A stretch of DNA of 10,543 nucleotides from the NCBI GenBank assembly GCA_027731885.1, contig JAQCAO010000043.1, positions 1 to 10,543 of the forward strand, in the 5' to 3' direction. Below the pieces are notes generated by a model that saw only the letters and a program-made list of their open reading frames with translations, was not told where the DNA came from and ran no database searches. Each line of letters opens with the position of its first letter. Positions within the stretch are counted from its first letter, which is position 1. This DNA comes from Actinomycetota bacterium. GTDB lineage: Bacteria; Actinomycetota; Actinomycetes; Nanopelagicales; Nanopelagicaceae. A program made the translations under genes and the position numbers. Shown in pieces: positions 1-7,335 of this stretch.

Positions 1-33
1 CTAAAACGCGCGCTGCAAAAAGGCGGCAGATAG
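1..33 (+). CDS. ruvA: Holliday junction helicase subunit RuvA, 3' end only (probable)
   Basis: An open frame from the window edge ends at TAG (31-33) and encodes the tail [10 protein letters not shown]. It stops two bases before the ruvB start, where ruvA lies in actinobacteria (ruvC-ruvA-ruvB). The short basic, Leu/Ala-containing end is compatible with the C-terminal helical domain III of RuvA, which contacts RuvB. Only ten residues are visible, so the call rests mainly on position. The frame's AAAAGGCGG doubles as the ribosome binding site of ruvB, so the two genes are probably translationally coupled. Confidence 0.55.
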   Translation, partial: LKRALQKGGR

Positions 34-35
34 TT

Positions 36-1088
36 ATGAGCGATGACCGTCTAATTTCCTCTGAATTCGCCAATGAAGATTCCGCCGCAGAGCACGCCCT
101 ACGTCCCAAGACCCTCAAAGAATTTATTGGGCAGCAACGAGTATGTGATCAGATCGATGTTCTTCTCACAGCCGCCCGGCAACGTAATTCGGCAGCAGAT
201 CACATTCTCTTATCAGGCCCACCCGGGCTCGGCAAAACTACTTTGGCTTTGATTTTGGCGAGCGAGATGCAGACACCGATCCGAATTACTAGCGGACCAG
301 CAATTACACATGCTGGTGATTTGGCGGCGATTTTATCCTCATTGGTGGAAGGAGAGATTCTATTCTTAGATGAGATCCATCGTCTGCCGCGCCCGGCGGA
401 AGAGCTTTTATATTTAGCAATGGAAGATTTTCGAGTAGATGTCGTTGTCGGAAAAGGTCCGGGAGCAACGGCGATTCCTTTACAGTTACCGCGATTTACC
501 TTGGTTGGTGCAACAACTCGCGCCGGTTTATTGCCAAGCCCGCTTCGTGATCGTTTCGGGTTTACTGCACACTTAGATTTCTATGAAGAAAATGAACTTG
601 AAGAGGTTATTCGCAGGAGTGCTGCGCTTTTGCAGTTAGAAATTGATTCCAAGGCGGTGGAGGAAGTGGCTAGCCGCTCAAGGGGAACGCCGCGAATCGC
701 CAACCGTTTACTGCGTCGCGTTAGAGATTATGCGCAGGTGCGATCTGGCGCTAAGGGTGCTAACCAATTGACGCACAGCGATGCCATGGCCGCTCTTGAG
801 ATGTATGAAGTCGATGAGAAAGGTCTAGATCGATTAGATCGCGCAGTACTTGTTGCGTTAATTGAGAGATTTAATGGGGGACCAGTTGGTCTTTCGACTC
901 TGGCGATCGCTGTTGGGGAAGAGACCGAGACGGTCGAATCTGTGGCTGAGCCGTTCTTGGTTAGAAATGGCTTTATGGCACGTACCCCTCGAGGCAGAGT
1001 TGCAACTGCGCAAGGCTGGTCACATATTGGACGGACCCCTCCCGCGGGAGCTGCGACGCTTTTCGACACACCCGCCATTGACGCCTAG
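36..1088 (+). CDS. ruvB: Holliday junction branch migration ATPase RuvB
   Basis: RuvB is the hexameric AAA+ motor that, with RuvA, drives branch migration of Holliday junctions in recombinational repair. The 350-residue length is normal. Visible motifs: Walker [10 protein letters not shown] (61-69), Walker B ILFLDEIH (108-115, acidic D112/E113), sensor 1 GATTRAG (158-164), PLRDRFG (169-175) with the presumed arginine finger R171, and sensor 2 [12 protein letters not shown] (217-228). The C-terminal winged-helix DNA-binding region ends with the family-typical TPRGR near residue 315 and an LFD tail. The ATG is preceded at good distance by AAAAGGCGG (18-26) and lies two bases after the presumed ruvA stop. 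secD follows 11 bases later, so the Sec genes are probably read from the same transcript. All catalytic residues I can check are intact. Confidence 0.97.
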   Translation: MSDDRLISSEFANEDSAAEHALRPKTLKEFIGQQRVCDQIDVLLTAARQRNSAADHILLSGPPGLGKTTLALILASEMQTPIRITSGPAITHAGDLAAILSSLVEGEILFLDEIHRLPRPAEELLYLAMEDFRVDVVVGKGPGATAIPLQLPRFTLVGATTRAGLLPSPLRDRFGFTAHLDFYEENELEEVIRRSAALLQLEIDSKAVEEVASRSRGTPRIANRLLRRVRDYAQVRSGAKGANQLTHSDAMAALEMYEVDEKGLDRLDRAVLVALIERFNGGPVGLSTLAIAVGEETETVESVAEPFLVRNGFMARTPRGRVATAQGWSHIGRTPPAGAATLFDTPAIDA

Positions 1089-1099
1089 ACTCTGCTCCT

Positions 1100-2623
1100 A
1101 TGTCCACACCAAATAAAAATGTGAAGAGCGCTGCGCGCTCTGGCCGCTCACTCGTGATCCTTGCCGTCATCCTGCTTGGTCTGATCCTGACCACCTTTAT
1201 TCAGGGGGCATCTTCAATCAAACTCGGTCTCGATCTACGTGGCGGAACCAGCGTGACGCTGCAGCCGCGCGCATCTAATGATGCCAACCAAATTACCTCC
1301 GAGGCGATCGATCAAGCAGTTTCGATTATCCGCCAACGCGTCGACTCTCTCGGTGTGGCTGAAAGTGAAGTTACCGCACAAGGAAGTGGAACCAATCGCC
1401 AGATTGTTATCTCTGTTCCTGGCGATAGCGGTCGTCGTGTAGTTGATCTTGTAGGGCAAACTGCTGAACTCCGCTTCCGCCAAGTTTTAGCTGAATCCGC
1501 GGGAATTGCCACCCCAACTGATACATCTACGGCTGCGACCCCTGTTGCTGGAGTTACGGAAGAGTTAAACGCTCGCTTCGCCGCCCTTGATTGTTCTGTT
1601 GCGGCAAATCTGGAAGGAACCGGTGCAGATTCACCTGCTGACACAATTGTCTCTTGTTCGCGAGATGGTGGCGCTAAATACATTCTCGCCCCAGCTGAAA
1701 TTCTTGGACAGCAAGTCTCATCCGCAGAAGCGGGTTACGATCCAGCACAAGGCTTAGCTTGGTTTGTCTCGCTAACATTTGATGGCGATGGAACTAGAGC
1801 CTTCGGCGCACTCACCAGTCGTGTGACATCACTTAGCTCACCGCTTAATCAAGTGGCAATTGTTCTGGATGGTCTGGTTGTTTCAGCGCCTCGAATCAAT
1901 GAACCGATTCCTTCAGGTAATGCTCAGATCACTGGATCTTTCTCACAAGTTGAAGCGCAAGATTTAGCAAATGTTTTGAAGTACGGTGCGCTGCCTTTGG
2001 CATTTGATCGCGGAGAAGTCCAGCAGATCTCGCCAACTCTGGGAGCTGATCAACTCAGCGCGGGTCTACTTGCCGGCGCAATTGGTCTTGGCTTGGTTAT
2101 GTTGTATTGCTTACTTTACTACCGAGGTCTCGGACTCATTGTTATGGGAACCCTCGTGATAGCGGCAGTATTGATCTATCTCTTGATGCTGGTGCTTGGT
2201 GAATCTATTGGATTTACGATAACTCTTGCGGGTATCGCCGGAATTATCGTGGCGGTAGGTATTACCGCCGACTCATTCGTTGTCTACTTCGAACGAATTA
2301 GAGATGAGATTCGCGAAGGCAGAACCCTGAGATCTGCCGTTGAAAGTGGATGGACTAAGGCTCGCCACACCATCATTGTCGCTGATGCGGTAACCATTAT
2401 CGCTGCAATTCTTCTCTACTTCTTCGCTGTGGGCGGTGTGCGTGGTTTCGCCTTCACTCTCGGTCTAACCACTTTTGTTGACCTAATTGTCACCTTCATC
2501 TTCACTAAGCCAATTATGACAATCTTGGCACGGACTAAGTTCTTTAGCTCCGGCCACCGCTTCTCAGGACTTTCGGATAAGAGTTCAGGTGTAACTCGCC
2601 CAACAACAAGTGTGGAGGCTTAA
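1100..2623 (+). CDS. secD: Protein translocase subunit SecD
   Basis: SecD pairs with SecF in the membrane and uses the proton motive force to help pull proteins out of SecYEG on the outer face. The 507-residue protein has one N-terminal membrane segment (about 17-36), then the family motif LGLDLRGG (42-49), a large extracytoplasmic P1 region (about 40-315), and five C-terminal membrane segments (about 320-480). The fourth-motif region reads GITADSFVVYFERIRDE (387-403), the actinobacterial version of the proton-relay helix; D391 aligns with the essential Asp of other SecDs (E. coli D519). An Ala/Thr/Ser-rich linker (about 132-152) and two cysteines (C165, C186) sit in P1. No Shine-Dalgarno is visible before ATG 1100, so translation may be coupled to ruvB ending 11 bases upstream. 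The N-terminal membrane helix requires this start or one very close to it. yajC is absent upstream. Confidence 0.96.
   Translation: MSTPNKNVKSAARSGRSLVILAVILLGLILTTFIQGASSIKLGLDLRGGTSVTLQPRASNDANQITSEAIDQAVSIIRQRVDSLGVAESEVTAQGSGTNRQIVISVPGDSGRRVVDLVGQTAELRFRQVLAESAGIATPTDTSTAATPVAGVTEELNARFAALDCSVAANLEGTGADSPADTIVSCSRDGGAKYILAPAEILGQQVSSAEAGYDPAQGLAWFVSLTFDGDGTRAFGALTSRVTSLSSPLNQVAIVLDGLVVSAPRINEPIPSGNAQITGSFSQVEAQDLANVLKYGALPLAFDRGEVQQISPTLGADQLSAGLLAGAIGLGLVMLYCLLYYRGLGLIVMGTLVIAAVLIYLLMLVLGESIGFTITLAGIAGIIVAVGITADSFVVYFERIRDEIREGRTLRSAVESGWTKARHTIIVADAVTIIAAILLYFFAVGGVRGFAFTLGLTTFVDLIVTFIFTKPIMTILARTKFFSSGHRFSGLSDKSSGVTRPTTSVEA
2614..2618 (+). promoter_or_regulatory. Ribosome binding site that fixes the secF start
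   Basis: GGAGG lies six bases before ATG 2625, an ideal spacing. It overlaps the last codons of secD. This argues against the in-frame GTG at 2610, which sits upstream of the site and would add five residues (reading MWRLN) with no ribosome binding site of its own. Confidence 0.85.
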
Positions 2624-2624
2624 C

Positions 2625-3689
2625 ATGGCAGCGATTAAAGGATTTGGCGCGCGGCTTTACTCAGGTGAAAAATCTTTCAATATAGTAGGTAGAGCAAAGC
2701 GTTGGTACATCGTCTCCTCACTCTTCGTACTTGTCTCAGTTGGCACCTTGGCTACACAAGGCCTGCAGCTCGGTATTGAATTTAAGGGTGGTTCGGCTTA
2801 CACATTCACATCGTCAACGGCAACAGTTCCGCAGGCGCGCGCTGCTATTGAAAACTCTGGATTTAACGGTGAGTTGATCGTGCAAAAGATTGGTGATGAC
2901 AAGATTCGCTTGCAGACTGGCGCACTTGATACAGCAGAAGCTGAAGGAATCGAGAGAGCGATCACTTCAAACTTCGGCGTTCAGGTAAGAGATATTGATA
3001 CTCAAATAATTGGCCCGTCTTGGGGTGAAGAAATCACCAAGAAAGCGCTATACGGATTGATCGCCTTCTTGATCGTCATCATGATCTTCTTATCTATGAC
3101 CTTTAATTCGAAGATGGCTATTGCAGCGATTATTGCAGTCATGCATGACGTACTGATTACTGTGGGAATTTACGCATTGGTCGGCTTTGATGTAACGCCA
3201 GCATCGGTGATCGGGTTCCTTACAATTCTGGGCTACTCGCTCTATGACACAGTTGTTGTCTTCGATAAGGTCAATGAAAATACTCGTTCGATCGCCGCGT
3301 CGAGCAAGCAGACATTTACCCAGGCGACAAACCTTGCGGTGAATCAGACAATCGTGCGTTCGATTAACACAACAGTGACTTCACTGCTTCCAGTGGCATC
3401 AATTCTTATTATCGGCGGCGCTCTTTTGGGCGCAGGAACCCTTAAAGATATTGCCCTAGCGCTCTTCATTGGAATGCTAGTCGGTGCCTACTCTTCAATT
3501 TTCATCGCACCTGGAATTCTTGCCCAGTTGCGCGAGAAGGAGCCGGCGATGCAGGCTCTGGCTAAGCGCGTAGCTTCCCGTGGAAGCGCTCCCGTGGAAA
3601 CTGTCGCCGCCCAAGCAGTGCGAACAGTAATTGCGCCAAGTGCAAATCGTGGTCCGCGCAATCAACCTAAGCGTAAAGGGCGCAAGTAA
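2625..3689 (+). CDS. secF: Protein translocase subunit SecF
   Basis: SecF is the partner of SecD in the proton-driven export accessory complex. With the start set at ATG 2625 the protein is 354 residues, normal for actinobacteria. It shows a first membrane helix (about 27-45), the family motif GIEFKGG (50-56), a P4 extracytoplasmic domain (about 55-135), then five membrane segments (about 140-300). The key helix carries GYSLYDTVVVFDKVNEN (203-219), with D208 matching the proton-relay Asp (E. coli D213); RSINTT (245-250) supplies the conserved Arg R245. The cytoplasmic tail (about 305-354) is basic and ends PKRKGRK. The secD stop lies one base upstream, so equal co-translation of the two subunits is expected. 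rel follows 27 bases downstream with no apt gene between. Confidence 0.96.
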   Translation: MAAIKGFGARLYSGEKSFNIVGRAKRWYIVSSLFVLVSVGTLATQGLQLGIEFKGGSAYTFTSSTATVPQARAAIENSGFNGELIVQKIGDDKIRLQTGALDTAEAEGIERAITSNFGVQVRDIDTQIIGPSWGEEITKKALYGLIAFLIVIMIFLSMTFNSKMAIAAIIAVMHDVLITVGIYALVGFDVTPASVIGFLTILGYSLYDTVVVFDKVNENTRSIAASSKQTFTQATNLAVNQTIVRSINTTVTSLLPVASILIIGGALLGAGTLKDIALALFIGMLVGAYSSIFIAPGILAQLREKEPAMQALAKRVASRGSAPVETVAAQAVRTVIAPSANRGPRNQPKRKGRK

Positions 3690-3704
3690 TCTCGTTGCAG
3701 CAAT

Positions 3705-3708
3705 AGGG
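3705..3708 (+). promoter_or_regulatory. Ribosome binding site of rel
   Basis: AGGG, eight bases upstream of ATG 3717 in the short secF-rel gap, is the only Shine-Dalgarno-like sequence there. It supports the chosen rel start, which gives a short N-terminus beginning just before the HD hydrolase domain. I see no convincing -35/-10 pair in the 27-base gap, so rel is probably read from the upstream Sec transcript or from a promoter inside secF. Confidence 0.5.
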
Positions 3709-3716
3709 CTCAAACA

Positions 3717-5870
3717 ATGAATCTTCTAGTCACGCCACTTCTAGAAGCTCTGAAGGCCAACCACCCGACGAGCCGAATAGCTGATGTTGAGCGGGCATTT
3801 GAGATTGCCAAGAGCGCTCATGAGGGGCAGCTGCGCAAGTCAGGCGAAGATTACATAACCCATCCCGTTGCAGTTTCGCTAATACTCGCCGAACTCGGTC
3901 TTAATGACACGACGATAATCGCTTCTCTGTTGCACGACACTGCTGAAGATACTCCTTACTCACTAGATCAACTGCGTAGTGATTTTGGTGATGAAATTGC
4001 CAATCTAGTTGATGGAGTTACTAAGTTAGATAAGTTGACCTACGGACCAACTGCTGAGGCAGAGACTGTTCGCAAGATGGTTGTTGCAATGTCGCGCGAT
4101 ATTCGTGTCCTTGTGATTAAACTTGCAGATCGGCTGCACAACGCCCGGACTTGGAAGTTTGTCTCTGCAGATAGCGCCGAACGAAAGGCGCGTGAGACTC
4201 TCGATATTTACGCTCCACTAGCTCATCGCCTCGGAATGAATGCTATTAAGTGGGAGTTAGAGGATCTCTCCTTTGAAGTCCTTGAACCAAAGAAGTTTGA
4301 AGAAATCTCGCGCTTGGTCGCAGAACGTTCTCCTTCCCGAGATGCGCTGACAGAAGAGGTCATTGATGCGGTTCAGGGTGATCTACTCCGAGATTCAATT
4401 AGCGCGACCGTAACCGGCCGAAAGAAGCACTACTTCAGCGTCTATCAAAAGATGGTGGTGCGCGGCCGTGAATTTAACGATATCTATGATCTCGTTGGGA
4501 TACGAGTTTTAGTCAATGATGTCCGTGATTGCTATGCGGTACTTGGCTCCATACACGCTCGGTGGTCTCCGGTTCCGGGTCGCTTTAAAGATTACATCGC
4601 AATGCCGAAGTTTAATCTCTATCAATCTCTGCACACCACAGTTATCGGACCTACAGGAAAAGCGATCGAGATTCAGATTCGTACCTTTGATATGCATTCG
4701 CGTGCTGAGTTTGGTATCGCAGCACACTGGAAGTACAAGCAAGGAGGTGAATCAAACTCATCTTCGCCAGAAATGTTATGGCTTCGCCAATTACACGAAT
4801 GGCAGAAGGAGACCGAAGATCCGTCAGAGTTTCTCGATGCGCTCCGTTTTGATCTAGGTTCACCAGAAGTATTCGTCTTTACTCCGAAGGGGAGTGTAAT
4901 CGCACTGCCTGGTGGGTCGACTCCAGTTGATTTTGCATATTCTGTTCATACAGATGTTGGCAGCCGATGTGCGGGTGCGAAAGTTAATGGCCGATTGGTG
5001 CCCCTTGATTCGCGCTTAGTAAATGGTGATGTTGTGGAAATTGTCACCAATAAGAGCGAGAACGCCGGCCCATCTAGAGATTGGCTCAACTCTGTTAAAT
5101 CACCGCGAGCTCGCTCAAAGATCAAGGCTCACTTCAGCAAAGAACGTCGTGAAGAAGCGATCGACGCCGGACGCGAATCGATAGCTCGCCAGATGCGTAA
5201 AGCTGGGCTGCCACTTCAGAAAATTTTTGCTGGACATTCTTTACTGGAGCTGGCCCACAACCTGCGCTATCCCGATATCTCCGCGCTATATAGCGCAGTC
5301 GGTGATGGACATGTCTCGGCTGCCTCGATCATTGAAAAATTGGTGCAAGCACTTGGCGTGGAAGATTCACATCCCGAACCAACAATGGAACAGATACAAA
5401 CGGGATCTCACTCAGTTCGCCGATCAAGTAGTTCAATTGAAGTAGAAGGCGTTGGAGATGTTTTAGTGAAGTTAGCCAGATGCTGCACGCCCGTCCCCGG
5501 TGATGCCATCATTGGCTTTATTACAAAAGGCAGTGGAATATCGGTTCATCGTGAGGATTGCATCAATGCAGCAGATCTTCGTGAGAATCAAGGTGAGCGA
5601 ATAGCGAAGGTTAAATGGCTAGATGGCGCAGGTAGCGTATTTCTAGTAAATATCCAGGTCGAAGCTTTAGATCGTGCGCGACTTTTGGCAGATGTCACAC
5701 GCGCACTTTCTGAGCAACATGTAAATATTCTCAGCGCTGCGGTGAATACATCGAAGGACCGCACAGCAATCTCAAAATTTACCTTTGAAATGGCAGATGC
5801 AACTCACTTAGATTCCGTGTTGGCTGCGGTAAGAGCGGTAGAAGGCGTATACGACGTCTACCGAAATTAA
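3717..5870 (+). CDS. rel: Bifunctional (p)ppGpp synthetase/hydrolase Rel (RelA/SpoT homologue)
   Basis: Rel makes (p)ppGpp from GTP/GDP plus ATP during amino-acid starvation and degrades it when conditions improve. The 717 residues hold the full long-RSH layout. The HD hydrolase domain (about 20-175) has H49, H73-D74, E77-D78 and D137, the expected metal-binding and catalytic set. The synthetase domain (about 190-341) includes YFSVYQKM, the RFKD loop (289-292), the LYQSLHTT segment (301-308) and the EIQIRT strand. A TGS domain (about 385-446), helical region, zinc-finger-like segment with CCTPVPGD (589-596) and a C-terminal ACT domain (about 645-717) follow. RFKD is the variant typical of bifunctional enzymes; monofunctional RelA carries an acidic version. 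The hydrolase site is intact, so both activities are predicted. The stop overlaps that of the convergent DUF349 gene. Relatives often have apt directly upstream; it is missing here. Confidence 0.97.
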   Translation: MNLLVTPLLEALKANHPTSRIADVERAFEIAKSAHEGQLRKSGEDYITHPVAVSLILAELGLNDTTIIASLLHDTAEDTPYSLDQLRSDFGDEIANLVDGVTKLDKLTYGPTAEAETVRKMVVAMSRDIRVLVIKLADRLHNARTWKFVSADSAERKARETLDIYAPLAHRLGMNAIKWELEDLSFEVLEPKKFEEISRLVAERSPSRDALTEEVIDAVQGDLLRDSISATVTGRKKHYFSVYQKMVVRGREFNDIYDLVGIRVLVNDVRDCYAVLGSIHARWSPVPGRFKDYIAMPKFNLYQSLHTTVIGPTGKAIEIQIRTFDMHSRAEFGIAAHWKYKQGGESNSSSPEMLWLRQLHEWQKETEDPSEFLDALRFDLGSPEVFVFTPKGSVIALPGGSTPVDFAYSVHTDVGSRCAGAKVNGRLVPLDSRLVNGDVVEIVTNKSENAGPSRDWLNSVKSPRARSKIKAHFSKERREEAIDAGRESIARQMRKAGLPLQKIFAGHSLLELAHNLRYPDISALYSAVGDGHVSAASIIEKLVQALGVEDSHPEPTMEQIQTGSHSVRRSSSSIEVEGVGDVLVKLARCCTPVPGDAIIGFITKGSGISVHREDCINAADLRENQGERIAKVKWLDGAGSVFLVNIQVEALDRARLLADVTRALSEQHVNILSAAVNTSKDRTAISKFTFEMADATHLDSVLAAVRAVEGVYDVYRN
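4741..4750 (+). promoter_or_regulatory. Perfect internal Shine-Dalgarno sequence within rel
   Basis: AAGGAGGTGA matches the full complement of the standard 16S rRNA 3' tail over ten bases, stronger than any true ribosome binding site in the window. It covers codons 342-345 of rel, just after the synthetase domain (HWKYK) and before the TGS domain. No start codon lies at normal spacing: the next in-frame ATG is 4773 (M353), 22 bases downstream of the element. The match is seen directly; any function, such as ribosome pausing at the domain boundary, is inference. Confidence 0.4.
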
Positions 5871-7195
5871 TTAAACTCAGCTAGAGCTTTCTCAGCATCG
5901 GCGAGCCAGAGTTTACGAGCAGCGGCAGATTCAAGCGCTTCTTGCGCTTTCTTAGTATTTCCTGCGCTCTCAGACTTGGCAGCAATTTTTTCGTAATTGG
6001 CGATTGATTCGGCGAGTTGCTTCACGACATCTGCTGCACGGGCCTTAGCGGCAGGATCGGTCTTGCGCCAGATCTCTGCTTCAGCCTCTTTGATCGCGCT
6101 CTCAACTTTAGCAACGCGGGCATCAAGTGCGGCGCGCTTATCGCGATGAGTGATTCCAATCTTCTCCCAAGAGCGAGCAAGTTCGCGGAAAGCGTTCTTC
6201 GCTTCCTTTACATCTGTGAATGGCACCAAAGCTTCAATTTGAGTAATCAACTCTTCCCGCTTGATGAGATTTGCTGCCATCGAAACTTCGCGCTTTTCCA
6301 GATCAGCGTTCTTTGCTGTAAAGAACTGATCCTGGGCCGCCTTAAACTTGGCCCACAATTTGGCATCTTCACTTGGCTTGCCGCGACCGGCCGCTTTCCA
6401 TTGATCCATCAGAACTTTAAATTTGCGAGCAGTTGGTACCCATTCTGTTGAAGTCGCAAGAGTTGTTGCTTCAGCAACTAGCGCTTTCTTAGCGGCAGAG
6501 ACCTTAGAAGTAACCTCTTCAAGGGAGGCAAAGTGGGTACGGCGGCGCTTATCAAATTTATTGCGGGAAGCAGAGAAGCGCTTCCAGAGATCAGCGTCAG
6601 CTTTCTTATCCAAGCGCGGGGCTGATTTCCATTCATCAAGGAGCGTCTTTAAGCGATCTCCCGTGACCTTCCAATTCTCGGAGAGCGCCAGCGATTCCGC
6701 CTCAGCAACGATCTTCTCTTTCTCAATCAATACCTGCGCGCGACGTTCAGCTTTAAGCGCCGCCTCAGCGGCTTTCTTAGCTTCATATGCCTCACGGTGG
6801 CCTTCAATTAGCGGCTCTATCTGTTCGACTGAGAGTGAAAGTGCGGCAAGATCTCCGACGCCATTTAACTCAGAAACTTGTTGACGTAATTTTTTGACTG
6901 CGTCATAGGCATCCGATGGAACCATCGCACCACTAGTAATTCTTGCAGCGGTCAGTGCGACTTCAGAAGCCAACGCTTCAAATTTACGGACAAAGTACTG
7001 CAACGCTTCCTCGGAAGTTTTGCCAGGATATGAACCAACAGCTTTCTCGCCTTGTGGAGTTATTACGTAAACAGTTCCGTCTTCACCAACCCGACCGAAT
7101 TTAGATGGATCACCAATTAAGGCGCTTGCGGCACTTGTTACATTTGGCGCAATTGGTGCGATATTTATTGATCCTGGATTTACATTCTCGGTCAT
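5867..7195 (-). CDS. DUF349-repeat coiled-coil protein, function unknown
   Basis: This 442-residue, Ala/Lys/Glu-rich, mostly helical protein has no signal peptide or membrane segment, so it is probably cytoplasmic. The N-terminus (1-30) is Pro/Ala/Asn-rich and likely disordered. A small beta-type module follows (about 31-58, with GRVGEDGTVYV and VGSYPG) that I recognise from actinobacterial members. A long coiled coil covers about 62-170. Then come DUF349-type repeats: one at about 165-222 (W175, W189, then LWKRFSASRNKFDKRR at 203-218), a second at about 240-296 (W252, W266, LWAKFKAAQDQFF), and a weaker third at about 310-365 (RSWEKIG at 341-347). The end is again helical. The reverse-strand ATG at 7195-7193 has AAAGGG about nine bases upstream. 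The biochemical role of DUF349 is not established; a related gene sits beside rel in other actinobacteria, but a link to the stringent response is only a guess from position. Confidence 0.88.
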   Translation of the reverse strand: MTENVNPGSINIAPIAPNVTSAASALIGDPSKFGRVGEDGTVYVITPQGEKAVGSYPGKTSEEALQYFVRKFEALASEVALTAARITSGAMVPSDAYDAVKKLRQQVSELNGVGDLAALSLSVEQIEPLIEGHREAYEAKKAAEAALKAERRAQVLIEKEKIVAEAESLALSENWKVTGDRLKTLLDEWKSAPRLDKKADADLWKRFSASRNKFDKRRRTHFASLEEVTSKVSAAKKALVAEATTLATSTEWVPTARKFKVLMDQWKAAGRGKPSEDAKLWAKFKAAQDQFFTAKNADLEKREVSMAANLIKREELITQIEALVPFTDVKEAKNAFRELARSWEKIGITHRDKRAALDARVAKVESAIKEAEAEIWRKTDPAAKARAADVVKQLAESIANYEKIAAKSESAGNTKKAQEALESAAARKLWLADAEKALAEFN

Positions 7196-7311
7196 GGTTT
7201 ATTTCCCTTTCAGCGCGTCGGCTCGAATAAGCCTTCGTTGTTGGAGCGTGTAGAGCGGATATTGCAGAGATAAAAGGTACCCTGTATTACTGCGCGGTGA
7301 AAATTAGCGCT

Positions 7312-7317
7312 TAAAAT
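7312..7317 (+). promoter_or_regulatory. Candidate -10 element for the hydrolase-hisS-aspS unit
   Basis: TAAAAT matches five of six positions of TATAAT. There is no good -35 hexamer 16-18 bases upstream. Counting six bases past it puts a likely transcription start at A7324, about 15 bases before the hydrolase ATG, giving a very short leader that still holds the ribosome binding site. The alternative TTGCAG / TATTAC pair further upstream is a weaker match. Confidence 0.35.
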
Positions 7318-7326
7318 GAGCCTATG

Positions 7327-7335
7327 AAGGGGTGA
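7327..7335 (+). promoter_or_regulatory. Strong ribosome binding site of the hydrolase gene
   Basis: AAGGGGTGA is nearly the full anti-16S complement, with the GGGG core ending six bases before ATG 7339. It fixes that start. The same bases also form the body of a four-codon frame ATG-AAG-GGG-TGA (7324-7335), in frame with but stopped before the hydrolase. Confidence 0.8.

Noticed and set aside
1039..1050. CTCCCGCGGGAG palindrome near the end of ruvB as a terminator
   Set aside because: It lies inside the coding region, leaves almost no loop, and is not followed by a T-run; continuous tight gene spacing argues for read-through into secD.
728..1194. Open frames antisense to, or out of frame with, the ruvB 3' end and secD 5' end
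   Set aside because: Both real genes have intact conserved motifs through this region, and the alternative frames show no recognisable protein features. None could be a displaced yajC, as no N-terminal membrane helix is present.
2610..2624. Upstream GTG start for secF
   Set aside because: It precedes the GGAGG element and would lie inside the secD coding end; ATG 2625 has ideal spacing and a normal SecF N-terminus.
4516..4863. Open frames on both strands inside the rel synthetase/TGS region
   Set aside because: Shadow frames of a well-conserved domain, with no ribosome binding site at their starts. The strong Shine-Dalgarno at 4741 does not precede a start codon of any of them at normal spacing.
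6017..6884. Plus-strand open frames of about 144 and 153 codons opposite the DUF349 gene
   Set aside because: They are antisense to a protein with clear domain structure, encode low-complexity Ser/Ala/Arg sequence with no family resemblance, and lack ribosome binding sites; the Ala/Lys/Glu codon bias on the other strand suppresses stops here.
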